Positions 52,397 through 61,477 of a stretch of 64,000 nt of DNA are shown piece after piece (the first letter of the stretch is position 1; the number at the start of each line of letters is the position of its first letter). A model generated the notes under the pieces. It saw nothing but the letters and a program-made list of their open reading frames with translations, searched no databases and had not been told where the DNA came from. The DNA comes from Phycisphaerales bacterium (GTDB taxonomy: Bacteria; Planctomycetota; Phycisphaerae; UBA1845; UTPLA1), in assembly GCA_020639075.1 (NCBI GenBank), contig JACKHI010000001.1, positions 3,348,001 through 3,412,000 on the forward strand. Direction: 5' to 3'. The position numbers and the translations under genes were made by a program.

Positions 52397-54705
52397 TGCG
52401 ACGGTTTTCGAAACGCAACTGGCTTCTATTGCCCGTGCTCGCGCTGCCGCTGCTGGCGATGGGCGTTGTGATCTACATGTCAGCCTGTGCGACGCAGGCG
52501 GAGAGAGTTTCATATTCAGCAAGGACGCCTGGCGCTCCCGCAGGCGTCGGCGTTACGATCGAGTCGCCCGATGATGTCGACTACGAAGCCTGGGACGAAA
52601 GTGACTACTACGAAGCGGAATACGATGGAGACGGCGCAGCCGACGCCGGTGCTTACGGCAAGGCGTCGCCACGCGAAGCGCTGCGGCGGCCGACACGCGC
52701 GTCCAATAGGGCGCCGGCCCGGCACAGCAGTCGCGGAAGACGCGGCTTCGCATCCGGCGCCGACGACTTCCGCCAGCGCCTCGCCGCCTACCCCGGCGCA
52801 CTTCCCTCCGAAGACGAAGAACTCTGGATCATCCAGAAGGCCAATCCCGAGGGCGAAGCCCATCGACCGAAGCGTCCCGGCTGTGGAGAACTGATCTGTA
52901 GGCTGCCCGAACAGGAAGAAATCGTCCCCGTCCCGCTCGAACATACCGACGTTAACGCATCCATCAGCGCCTACATCGCCTGCGTCAACGTCACGCAGAA
53001 GTTCGCCAACCCCTACAACGAGAAAATCGAGGCCGTCTACGTCTTCCCCCTCCCGCAGAACGCCGCCATCAACGAATTCCTTATGACGATCGGCGATCGA
53101 AAAATCCGCGGCATCATCCGCGATCGCGAAGAGGCGGAGAAAATCTACAACGACGCAAGGCGCCAAGGGCACGTCGCCAGCCTGCTCACGCAGGAGCGCC
53201 CCAACGTCTTCACGCAGAAAGTCGCCAACATCGAGCCCGGCAAGAAGATCGACATCAACATCAAGTACTTCCATACGCTGGCCTACGACGACGGCTGGTA
53301 TGAATTCGTCTTTCCCATGGTCGTCGGCCCTCGCTACAACCCGCCCGGATCGACTGACGGCATCGGCGCCGTCGCCGTCGGCAGCCGCGGCAAGAGCGGT
53401 CAATCCACGGAAATCGAATACCTCGCGCCGCATCAGCGCAGCGGTCACGACGTCTCGCTCGCCGTCACGATCGACGCCGGCGTCCCCGTCCGGCAGACAC
53501 GTAGCATCAACCATGCGACGGATACGCGGATGGACTCGCAGAATCGCACCATCGTCAAACTCAGCGAACACGACTCGATCCCGAACAAGGACTTCGTGCT
53601 TCGCTACAAAGTCGCCGACGACAGAATCAATACCGCATTACTGACGCATCACGACGAGACCGGAGGTTATTTCACGCTGATGATCTACCCGCCCGAAACG
53701 CTCGCCTCGATTCAGCGCCAACCTGTTGAGATGATCTTCGTCCTCGACTGCTCGGGCAGCATGAACGGCAAGCCCATCGCACAGGCGAAGGCCGCCATCG
53801 AACGCGGCCTGAAGAGCCTGCAACCCAACGATACGTTTCAGATCATCCAGTTCTCGAACAACGCGTCCCAACTCGGCAATGCGCCCGTCATCGCGTCGCG
53901 CGACAACGTACGCCGCGGACTGAAATACCTCAGGAATCTCGACGGCTCCGGCGGCACGCAGATGATCGAAGGCATCAAGGCAGCCCTCGATTTCCCGCAC
54001 GATGAGGAGCGCCTGCGCTTCGTCTGCTTCATGACGGACGGCTTTATCGGCAACGAAGCGGAGATCCTCGGCGAAATGCACAATCGCCTCGGCGCGTCGC
54101 GCATCTTCAGCTTCGGCGTCGGCTCATCGCCGAACCGCTTTCTGCTGAATCGAATGGCCAAGCTCGGCAACGGCGCTGTCGCCTACCTGTCGCTCAACGA
54201 CAGCGGCGCGGATGTCATGGATCATTTCTTCGAGCGAATCAGCCATCCGGCCATGACGGACCTGCGCATCGACTGGGGCGGCATGGCCGTGCGCGACGTC
54301 TTCCCCGAACGCGTGCCCGATCTCTTCGTCGGCCGCCCCGTCATCCTCTCCGGTCGCTTCGACGGCGGCGTGGCAAATCGCATCCGCATTACGGGCGACG
54401 TCGGTGGTCACGATCAACAGCTGGTCGTGGACGCAAGCAGTTCGGCTGGCGCGCATGAAGGGCTGGCCGCCATCTGGGCGCGAACCAAGATCGCCGATCT
54501 CGTCGACCGAGGCATGTACGAAATCGACAGGAACATCTCCGGCGAAGTTCGCAGCCTCGCCCTGAATTACAACCTGATGTCTCAATTCACGGCGTTCGTC
54601 GCCGTGGATTCGCTGTCGAAAACAGCCGGCGCCCACGGAACGACGATCCGCGTGCCCGTGGCGATGCCCGATGGAGTGAAATATGAGACGACGGTGACAG
54701 AGTGA
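52396..54705 (+). CDS. VIT and von Willebrand factor A domain protein
   Basis: A 769-residue envelope protein. N-terminal hydrophobic segment (LLLPVLALPLLAMGVVIYMSAC, residues ~10-31) ends in SAC, a lipobox-like Cys; a low-complexity acidic/Gly/Ser region follows to ~140. The VIT domain at about residues 175-295 (SAYIACVNVTQKFANPYNEK, VYVFPLPQNAAINEFLM) leads to a VWA domain from ~445 with intact MIDAS, IFVLDCSGSMNGKPI, and DGTQ-like GGTQMIEGI. The C-terminal part resembles other planctomycete VIT/VWA proteins. It is the third gene of a cassette with the dockerin and cohesin-like proteins. Role unknown; VWA domains usually bind proteins. Confidence 0.88.
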   Translation: MRRFSKRNWLLLPVLALPLLAMGVVIYMSACATQAERVSYSARTPGAPAGVGVTIESPDDVDYEAWDESDYYEAEYDGDGAADAGAYGKASPREALRRPTRASNRAPARHSSRGRRGFASGADDFRQRLAAYPGALPSEDEELWIIQKANPEGEAHRPKRPGCGELICRLPEQEEIVPVPLEHTDVNASISAYIACVNVTQKFANPYNEKIEAVYVFPLPQNAAINEFLMTIGDRKIRGIIRDREEAEKIYNDARRQGHVASLLTQERPNVFTQKVANIEPGKKIDINIKYFHTLAYDDGWYEFVFPMVVGPRYNPPGSTDGIGAVAVGSRGKSGQSTEIEYLAPHQRSGHDVSLAVTIDAGVPVRQTRSINHATDTRMDSQNRTIVKLSEHDSIPNKDFVLRYKVADDRINTALLTHHDETGGYFTLMIYPPETLASIQRQPVEMIFVLDCSGSMNGKPIAQAKAAIERGLKSLQPNDTFQIIQFSNNASQLGNAPVIASRDNVRRGLKYLRNLDGSGGTQMIEGIKAALDFPHDEERLRFVCFMTDGFIGNEAEILGEMHNRLGASRIFSFGVGSSPNRFLLNRMAKLGNGAVAYLSLNDSGADVMDHFFERISHPAMTDLRIDWGGMAVRDVFPERVPDLFVGRPVILSGRFDGGVANRIRITGDVGGHDQQLVVDASSSAGAHEGLAAIWARTKIADLVDRGMYEIDRNISGEVRSLALNYNLMSQFTAFVAVDSLSKTAGAHGTTIRVPVAMPDGVKYETTVTE

Positions 54706-54974
54706 CGCCATCGGGCAAAGCCTGACGAGGCGCCAGATTCCCTGAAAACGCCCGCGCCGGGGCGGCGAGATAAGACCGCTCGCCGTGTTGGCGACAATCG
54801 GACCCCATTACAGATCCAGAAAACAGGCGACATGCCTACTCAATTTTCGCTGCACGCTGCAATCGACGGGCTGACATGCGACATGAGATCAGTAGGGCAC
54901 GCGGCGGTTCGTCGGTTGACAACGGGATCCGCTCCAGCGTGCGCCTATACTCTTTCTGCCCTACTTCCCTAAAA
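54706..54974. other. Intergenic region with a possible promoter
   Basis: Spacer after the VIT/VWA gene. TTGACA at 54916-54921 and TATACT at 54946-54951 are 24 bases apart, too far for a normal pair, but TATACT alone could serve as an extended -10. No coding sequence or repeat stands out before the hairpin at 54975. Confidence 0.35.
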
Positions 54975-55024
54975 CCGTCCTGCGAATGATGCTCATCACA
55001 TCGTCCGCAGGACGGTCCTCTTTT
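54975..55024 (+). ncRNA. Candidate short RNA or terminator hairpin
   Basis: A 10-bp stem CCGTCCTGCG/CGCAGGACGG at 54975-55015, with an inner helix GATG/CATC in the 21-base loop, followed by TCCTCTTTT to 55024. A possible -10 box TATACT lies 24 bases upstream, so a short transcript of about 65 bases from ~54958 to 55024 is conceivable. Alternatively it is the terminator of the VIT/VWA gene 270 bases upstream. The convergent gene at 55144 lies on the other strand. Confidence 0.4.
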
Positions 55025-55143
55025 GGGCTCAGAGCAGTCGAGAATCGTCCCGAATCGCGATCAGTATTCCGCGGAAAGATCGAACGCTGGTCCGGACCAT
55101 TGGCGATTTTCATGAACTGACGTCAGCCGGCGATGGCGGATCG

Positions 55144-56661
55144 CTACACCGAAAAACACGCAATGCAGGCGTCAACGGCCCGTGGGTCGAACTGCTTTCC
55201 GCGCTCCCGCCTCAGTTCCTCGAACGCCTCGGTCGACGAGTGCTTCTTGTGATACGGGCGCTCCGACGTCATCGCAACATATGCATCCGCGACCGACAGC
55301 GCCGATGACGCGGGATCGATAGACGAGGAATCCGCATTGTCGAATCGAACGTGACTCTCGCGAACCATGGACGCCACGCGCGGCGAAAAGCCCAGCTTGG
55401 CGCTTAGATAGGCGCCGTCATCGGCGTGCATATCAACGAGAAGCCGTTCGGACGAATCCAGCGGGCCCGGCTTGGAGAGCACGGACTCCGGAATCGCGAC
55501 CTTTCCGATGTCATGACACAATCCCGCGAAGCGAAGCGCATCCAGCGCCTGGCCGTCGAGATTGGCGGTCATTCCCACCAGCATCGCCGCCGTACTGACG
55601 CTGCATGAGTGCGATGTCAGATGTTCGCGCTGTGTCGGACCAAGAGAAGGCAGCATTTGCTCGAGGGACTGATCGAGACGCGCTTCCGGCGAGAGGTCCG
55701 CGCTGCACGGAATCTTGGACTCGAACTGGCAAAGCCCCCACGTACATACGCGGTTTCGGCCGCGCCGCTTCGCCAGATACAGTGCCGCATCAGCTTTCTC
55801 AATTGAAGACAACTCGAGATTCGAACTCTTGATCGTGAAGACGCCGAGGCTCACTGTGACCGGTTGTGTCTTCTCGACGCCGCATCGAATCGACTTCGAA
55901 ACCTCGGTCCGGAGGTTCTCCGCCCAGCGAACGGACTCAACGAGTCCGGTTCGCGGGCGGATTACGAGAAACTCCTCGCCACCCCATCTTGCGACGATGT
56001 CATGCGGTTCGGCGAGATTCCGCATCAGCGCACTTAGACTGCGCAGAATCCTGTCGCCTTCGCAGTGCCCGCACACATCGTTGACCTGCTTGAAATGATC
56101 GATATCCAACATGATGATCGATGATTCCGCGCGACGATCCAGTATGGATCGCCCGTCGTCGCTGAAGAGTTGATCGATCGCACGCCGATTGGCCAGGCCG
56201 GTCAATGCGTCTGACTGAGCCATCGCGCGAAGCTGCGCCTCTCGACGCTCGCGCAATCTGCGCTCGGCGATCCGACGCTTTCGGCTCTTGATCAGACTGC
56301 GTATGCGCGACCAGAGTACGTCACATTCGACCGCCTGGTCCTTGTGAATGAAGTCCGCGCCGCCGCAACGAAAGCTCCGAACCGCAACCGCCTGTTCGTC
56401 GCTGCCCGACACAATGATCACCGGACAGTTCGGATGAACGCTTTGAAGGTGCGCGACGAAATCGTCCGCATGGCGATCGCTGGACATGTTGAAGTCGATT
56501 ACGGCGCAGTCGAAGTGCCCGGACTTCGTCGCGAGCCTGAACTCGTCGAAATCCTGAACCGTCGTCATCCGGACGAAAGGACGCCCTTCCGTGATCACTC
56601 GATTCAGGAGGTACCGATGTCCTGGATCATCATCTGCGAGGAGGATGTTGATCGTCTGCAT
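55144..56661 (-). CDS. Response regulator with GGDEF and degenerate HD-GYP domains
   Basis: A 505-residue cytoplasmic signalling protein: REC domain (residues ~5-125; phospho-acceptor Asp in CAVIDFNM), GGDEF domain (~160-320) with intact active site RWGGEEF, which should make cyclic-di-GMP; the RxxD inhibition site is absent (EPHD instead). The C-terminal HD domain (~350-500) has CHDIGKVAIPES but lacks the GYP loop: VRESHVRFDNADSSS replaces the usual HHERWDGKGYP. It therefore looks unable to degrade cyclic-di-GMP by the classical mechanism. AGGGAG lies ten bases before the ATG. Confidence 0.88.
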   Translation of the reverse strand: MQTINILLADDDPGHRYLLNRVITEGRPFVRMTTVQDFDEFRLATKSGHFDCAVIDFNMSSDRHADDFVAHLQSVHPNCPVIIVSGSDEQAVAVRSFRCGGADFIHKDQAVECDVLWSRIRSLIKSRKRRIAERRLRERREAQLRAMAQSDALTGLANRRAIDQLFSDDGRSILDRRAESSIIMLDIDHFKQVNDVCGHCEGDRILRSLSALMRNLAEPHDIVARWGGEEFLVIRPRTGLVESVRWAENLRTEVSKSIRCGVEKTQPVTVSLGVFTIKSSNLELSSIEKADAALYLAKRRGRNRVCTWGLCQFESKIPCSADLSPEARLDQSLEQMLPSLGPTQREHLTSHSCSVSTAAMLVGMTANLDGQALDALRFAGLCHDIGKVAIPESVLSKPGPLDSSERLLVDMHADDGAYLSAKLGFSPRVASMVRESHVRFDNADSSSIDPASSALSVADAYVAMTSERPYHKKHSSTEAFEELRRERGKQFDPRAVDACIACFSV

Positions 56662-57065
56662 GGCCCGTTATCTCCCTACGGACCCTATCGGATAATCGAC
56701 GTCGGCGTATGACTCCCGTAACATTTGGCGACGATAAATGCACCGCCACCTAGATGGCACCACAATCGGGAAAGAGGGCGTACGGAACGATCGTCTCGAT
56801 GGCGGGACGCTCGTGGAGCTACCTGAAATCCACTAGGGAATGGCGCCTCCGCCCGCAGAAGCCACCGGTACATACCTATGACATACAGGATTTGCACTAG
56901 CGGAAAACGCGACGGATGTCGGACAGGACACGCGGACGCAAAAGCCCGCTGCACGGCCGCCCATGGCGGCACGATGAGTCCCTCCCGGGCGGCAACGATG
57001 TGCAACCAGGGCGTTCGGACCGGGATGCTGCGCCCCGCGCGACTCCGATATTGCGGTCGACCGCA
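56662..57065. other. Intergenic region with a 14-bp palindrome
   Basis: Between the GGDEF-protein gene and the Rcp1-type regulator, both on the minus strand. TGCGGTCGACCGCA at 57052-57065 is a perfect palindrome just beyond the regulator's stop; it lacks a T-tract. No coding or RNA feature recognised. Confidence 0.4.
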
Positions 57066-57527
57066 TCAGACCGGAGGCAATGTGACGAGTTCGAACCAGT
57101 ACCGACCCAGATCGCGGATGATCGACAGAAAACGATTCACATTGACGGGCTTGGTGACGAAGGAATGACAATGCAGATCATAGGAGTTCGTGATGTCGGC
57201 ATCCTGCTCGGACGTGGTCAGCACAACGACGACGAGATTCTTCAACGCGGGATCCTTGCGAATTGCCTGAAGGACCTCCCTGCCGCTCATGCCCGGCAGG
57301 TTCAGATCGAGGAGGATCATATCGGGGCGAGGCGAATCAAGCGGATTGGCGTACTTTCCGCGACGTTGCAGGTAAGCCATCGCCTCGCTGCCGCTGTTGA
57401 CGATCTGGAGATCGACGCGGACCACATCCTCGACCAACGCACGTCGCGTCAGCTCCTGATCGGCAAGATCGTCCTCAACCAGGAGCACGACCGCCGGTTT
57501 CACACGTTTGCGTGTCTGTGACAGCAT
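57066..57527 (-). CDS. Rcp1-type response regulator
   Basis: A 153-residue single-domain receiver. VLLVEDDLADQELTRRAL at the N-terminus, phospho-acceptor DMILLDLNLPGMSG, conserved Thr in VVVLTTSEQD and Lys in FVTKPVNVNRF. The inserted segment before the acceptor (YLQRRGKYANP) is typical of Rcp1 regulators that pair with phytochrome-type kinases. The kinase gene ends 11 bases upstream. Confidence 0.9.
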   Translation of the reverse strand: MLSQTRKRVKPAVVLLVEDDLADQELTRRALVEDVVRVDLQIVNSGSEAMAYLQRRGKYANPLDSPRPDMILLDLNLPGMSGREVLQAIRKDPALKNLVVVVLTTSEQDADITNSYDLHCHSFVTKPVNVNRFLSIIRDLGRYWFELVTLPPV

Positions 57528-57538
57528 ATTCTATCCCT

Positions 57539-58705
57539 CTAGGCACTCCCAAGAGTAAACCGAAAGTGAGCGCCTTGACCAACTTCGGACTCGACCCAGA
57601 TACGGCCGTTGTGCCGTTCCACCACTTTCCGGCAGATCGAAAGACCGACGCCGGACCCGTCATACTCGTCTCGCCGATGCAGCCGTCGAAACGCACCAAA
57701 GATGCGCTCATGAAACTCCGGCGCAATCCCGATTCCGTTGTCCTTGACGCCGAACGTCGGTGTGCCGCCGTTGCGATCCAACGTCACTTCGATGACCGGT
57801 GTGCACCCCTTGGGCACGAACTTGACAGCGTTTGCAATCAGGTTCTGCAGCAGCTGCGTGATCAAGACCGAGTCACCGTTAACAACCGGCAGTTCCGGGA
57901 CCTGAACCGTCGCATTGGCCTGCATCAACATTTCGTCGAGATTCTCCAACGCCTCCGCGATACACGCATTCAGATGAACGGGGCCGACATTCAGCGACTC
58001 CTTGCCCGCGCGCGACAACGCCAGTAAGTCCCGCACGAGACGGCGCATTCGATACGCTGATTCCGTGATGAACTGCACATCCTTTGCCGCGCGCTCCGGT
58101 AATTCGCGTCCCAGGTCTTCACGCAGCAGGTCGCTGAACGAAATCAGCTTTCGAAGCGGCTCCTGTAAGTCGTGACTCGCCATGTGTACAAACTCATCCA
58201 AGTCCGCGTTCTTTCGCGCCAGCGCCTCGTTGGCTGCTCGCAGCATCGCGTCGTTCCGCTGCCGCGCCGAAATGTCCTGGATGGTGGCGACAATGCGGAC
58301 TCCCTCAGTCGTCTTTAGCGCGCCGAGGCCGACTTCCAGCGGGATTTCCCTGCCGTCTTTACATACACCGGTAACGATCCGATCCTGCCCCATGATCCGC
58401 TGTGACGGGGCTGCGCAATACGCCATTCGGTACTCGGCATGGACATGCCGATGACGACTCGGCACAAACTCGTCGACCCCCATCTTCATCGCGTCTTCAC
58501 GGGAATACCCGAACAGGCGCGCACAATCGCGATTCAAATACACAATTCTCCCCTCAACGTCCGCGACGAGGACGGCAATGGGAATATAGTCGAAATACTC
58601 ATACGGCCCGAATTCTTCGAGTTTTTGTGTCACGTTCCCCGCATCTCTGGTCGAACGATGGACCTCTCTCAACTGGACGGTCGCCCCATACAGACCGTGG
58701 CACAT
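57539..58705 (-). CDS. PAS-domain histidine kinase
   Basis: A 388-residue soluble kinase. PAS domain (residues ~38-150; FDYIPIAVLVADVEGRIVYLNRDC); a coiled linker; HisKA with the phospho-acceptor His in FVHMASHDLQEPLRKLISF; HATPase_c with LLQNLIANAVKF, VKDNGIGIAPEF and DGSGVGLSICRKVV. The HDLQEPLR H-box is that of phytochrome-like kinases; no GAF/PHY chromophore domain is present. With the Rcp1-type regulator 11 bases downstream it forms a two-component system. Signal unknown; no membrane segment. Confidence 0.9.
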   Translation of the reverse strand: MCHGLYGATVQLREVHRSTRDAGNVTQKLEEFGPYEYFDYIPIAVLVADVEGRIVYLNRDCARLFGYSREDAMKMGVDEFVPSRHRHVHAEYRMAYCAAPSQRIMGQDRIVTGVCKDGREIPLEVGLGALKTTEGVRIVATIQDISARQRNDAMLRAANEALARKNADLDEFVHMASHDLQEPLRKLISFSDLLREDLGRELPERAAKDVQFITESAYRMRRLVRDLLALSRAGKESLNVGPVHLNACIAEALENLDEMLMQANATVQVPELPVVNGDSVLITQLLQNLIANAVKFVPKGCTPVIEVTLDRNGGTPTFGVKDNGIGIAPEFHERIFGAFRRLHRRDEYDGSGVGLSICRKVVERHNGRIWVESEVGQGAHFRFTLGSA

Positions 58706-59083
58706 CTCGTGCAGCCAAACTTCGCCATCTTATACACGCTAATTCGCTGCCAGCCAGTAAATTGTATTCGCCGATTTTCGCCCAACTCCAGTCACTGATT
58801 GAACATGACCGCTGAAGTACGTAGATTCGGAATGAGTCCACATTGTGATCCAACGAATCACGTTAGGCGCAGCGCATTAGAAAATCCGAAGCTCACACTG
58901 GCGGAAATTGGCCGCATGGCCGGCATTGGCCGGATTGACATACCGTCGAACTCCATGACGGTTTCTTGGAATGTCAGTCGAATCCTTGGGATGCTGCCGA
59001 ACCGTCGCTCCCCGTCGGACCAGGTCGGAGATGGAGTCAATCGCCGCCGGCGCCCCCTGTGTCGAATTTGCGACACGAAAAGT
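58706..59083. other. Divergent intergenic region
   Basis: Spacer between the PAS kinase (minus) and the dockerin protein gene (plus). Short frames on both strands are unsupported. The only clear signal is the promoter at 59084-59112. Confidence 0.35.
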
Positions 59084-59112
59084 TTGGATCATTGCGCAAG
59101 AATGGGTAGACT
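59084..59112 (+). promoter_or_regulatory. Promoter of the dockerin-pseudopilin-kinase cluster
   Basis: TTGGAT at 59084-59089 and TAGACT at 59107-59112, spacer 17. Start site near 59120; the leader to the ATG at 59155 is about 35 bases with a purine-rich AGGAGTAAGGGGGG. Confidence 0.55.
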
Positions 59113-59154
59113 ACGCAGGAGTAAGGGGGGCGATACATCAAACGCCCAGACTCC

Positions 59155-60672
59155 ATGTCTCGACTCACAACCGCCATAATGTTGTCGCTCTATCTGTCGA
59201 CGACAGTCGTCGCGCAACCACAAGTCGGGCTCGATGAGCCCGGTGATTCGACGATTCGCCGTATCGACGTAGGCGCGGTCGCTGTGCTCGATGAGGACGC
59301 CCGTACGATTCCCGATCTGATTCAGTACGAGCTCGGGCCATGGCAGCCCAATGATCCCGAGTCGAGCCTCTTTGCCGGTTCCTGGTCCCTCGCTGGAGAA
59401 TTCCTACGATTCGACATGACGGTCAACGGTCTGGTCAACCCACCGGGACCACTCGGCCTGCGAAGTGACGCGTACGACCCTTTCATGTACGGTCCCTCCC
59501 CCATCGTCGGATTCGTTGAATTCAATATCGACCTGAATGCAAACACCGGCGGTGAACTCGACTTCCCGGAATTTCGTTATCTCGGCAACGTGGGCCGATT
59601 CGGCGGCCGTGTCGATCATCCGATCTGGTTCGATCGCGCAGCCGTCTGCGGCGCCGAGATCGATCATTTCGTATCGACGCCGCCCTTCGTCGATCGCAGC
59701 GGCGAAGAATTCCATATCGCCTTCGCGGGCGACACAATCGTGGCAGTCGGTCATCGCATCGGAAATGCGGACGACACCTTCGAGTCCGGCGAAGCCTGGT
59801 CCGTCACGGCGAAATGGCTGCATCGCGCCCACGCGTTCGAGCGCTTCAGCAGCGCCGGCAACGATGGAATCTATGAACCCGAAGCCGACTTTCTGTTCCG
59901 CCATGTGCCGACGCTCGACCAGACAGTGATCACGCTGATCTTCCCATTAACGAATCTCGCGGCGGCCCACGCGCGAGGGGAATCCGAAGAGCCGAACAAC
60001 GGCTCTGATACCGACCAGGCATCGATCTTCGAAGGCCTCGTCAATCTGACGCAGAGCGTCAATGCGATACCGATCGGGGACCCCACGCGCCAGGAGCCGG
60101 ATTTTCAGACAATCCGTCCATGGGAAAACCAGTCGGCCGCGACCTACCTCGACCCCTTCAATTGGGATGTCAATATCGTCATCGGTATGGCGTACGAAAC
60201 GATCGATCCCTTCGGAGCCCTGTTCGCACCGACAGATGTGTGGCCGGGGCCGCTTGTCGGCGACTTCAATGCCAATGGTATTGTCGATAGCGGCGACATC
60301 GAGGAGTTCGATGCATTTCTAAACGTGAATGACGGATCGCCATTGTCTGACGACGATGCAGAAGTGGACGGCGTCATCACAATTCCGAACTTCGGCCCGA
60401 ATTTCTGTCTGTACGATCTCGATTACAACGGATTGATCGACAATCAGGATCGCAAACGCATCGTTATCATGGGCGATTTGAATTTTGATCACTCGGTTAA
60501 TATTGAAGATCTTCAAGAATTTGTTACGCTACTTCTTATCTCCGCGACAACGCCGGATCCGGTTTCACCGAACCTGTCAATCGAAAAGTTCATTCGAGCA
60601 AACTTCATTCGCGACGGTGTAATCAACGGCAAGGACATCCCGGGATTCGTCGAACGAATCCTGGCGGAGTAG
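59155..60672 (+). CDS. Secreted protein with dockerin-like repeats, 505 aa
   Basis: An exported protein; signal peptide LTTAIMLSLYLSTTVVAQ, cleavage near residue 21. Residues ~30-330 are a beta-rich domain without recognised family. From ~368 three dockerin-like EF-hand units follow (GDFNANGIVDSGDIEEFDA, YDLDYNGLIDNQDRKRIVI, GDLNFDHSVNIEDLQEFVT), more than in usual dockerins, and a fourth degenerate one (RDGVINGKDIPGFVERI). The next gene starts 9 bases after the stop, so it is probably cotranscribed with the pseudopilin and kinase. Confidence 0.8.
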   Translation: MSRLTTAIMLSLYLSTTVVAQPQVGLDEPGDSTIRRIDVGAVAVLDEDARTIPDLIQYELGPWQPNDPESSLFAGSWSLAGEFLRFDMTVNGLVNPPGPLGLRSDAYDPFMYGPSPIVGFVEFNIDLNANTGGELDFPEFRYLGNVGRFGGRVDHPIWFDRAAVCGAEIDHFVSTPPFVDRSGEEFHIAFAGDTIVAVGHRIGNADDTFESGEAWSVTAKWLHRAHAFERFSSAGNDGIYEPEADFLFRHVPTLDQTVITLIFPLTNLAAAHARGESEEPNNGSDTDQASIFEGLVNLTQSVNAIPIGDPTRQEPDFQTIRPWENQSAATYLDPFNWDVNIVIGMAYETIDPFGALFAPTDVWPGPLVGDFNANGIVDSGDIEEFDAFLNVNDGSPLSDDDAEVDGVITIPNFGPNFCLYDLDYNGLIDNQDRKRIVIMGDLNFDHSVNIEDLQEFVTLLLISATTPDPVSPNLSIEKFIRANFIRDGVINGKDIPGFVERILAE

Positions 60673-60681
60673 GGAAGAACC

Positions 60682-61461
60682 GTGGGAACCAAGGCAAGAT
60701 CAGAATTCGCTGCGCAGCCGCGCATCGATGCGGACGACCGCATTCATCGGGCATTCAGCCTGCTCGAGGTGCTGGTTGTCCTGGGGATCATTGCGCTGCT
60801 CCTGGCGTTGATGCTCCCAGCCCTGTCCAAGGCCCGACGCGCCGGCCGCAATCTCAAGTGCGTCGCCAATATGCGACAGGTTGCCGAGCGCTTCATCGTT
60901 TTCGCAGACGACTTTGCCGTCGAATCGCGCGGAAGCGCCTTCCCCACGACCAGATCGACGTTCTATCTGGAAACGTTTCAGGAATCGCTTTACGGGATCA
61001 ATGACTTCTGGAATTCTCAAAACGCGCTGCCGCAACAAATCGACCCGGCGAACCAACCGCTCATGTGCCCGGAGGGCCCCTACGTCCTCAAGCGCAAGGC
61101 GAATGCCGCCTGCAGCGACGGCGCTATTTTTCCGAAAATGAACGTCAGTATCGCATTCAATCGCCGCCTCCACCGGCCGACGGCCGGCAGCTTTCAGAAA
61201 CTTCTGAGCGGCCGCGTTCTCGGCAATCCCGATGTTCCGCTCGCCATGGACGCCGATGCGGCGGCGCCCAATGCGCCGAGCGATCCGTATTACGCCGCCC
61301 CGCCGCTTGCGACCAATGACGGCTACGAGAACGGCGAACATTGGATCCCGTCCACGCGCCACGAAGGCCGAATGAACGTCGCGTTCATCGGCGGACACGT
61401 CGGCACGTCGCGACATCCTCTCAGTGCGCCGGGCTGGCACTGGGGCTACGTGCCGGAATGA
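60682..61461 (+). CDS. Prepilin-type protein (pseudopilin), 259 aa
   Basis: An exported pseudopilin with a GTG start (AGGGA at 60671-60675). The prepilin site is RA|FSLLEVLVVLGIIALLLAL, with Ala rather than Gly before Phe. A long N-terminal leader (~24 residues) precedes it. The C-terminus has the NVAFIGGHVGTS motif corresponding to the DGH motif of the other pseudopilins, with G instead of D. It is followed 16 bases later by a histidine kinase gene. Confidence 0.8.
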   Translation: MGTKARSEFAAQPRIDADDRIHRAFSLLEVLVVLGIIALLLALMLPALSKARRAGRNLKCVANMRQVAERFIVFADDFAVESRGSAFPTTRSTFYLETFQESLYGINDFWNSQNALPQQIDPANQPLMCPEGPYVLKRKANAACSDGAIFPKMNVSIAFNRRLHRPTAGSFQKLLSGRVLGNPDVPLAMDADAAAPNAPSDPYYAAPPLATNDGYENGEHWIPSTRHEGRMNVAFIGGHVGTSRHPLSAPGWHWGYVPE

Positions 61462-61477
61462 CCGATCGAAGCCGAAT

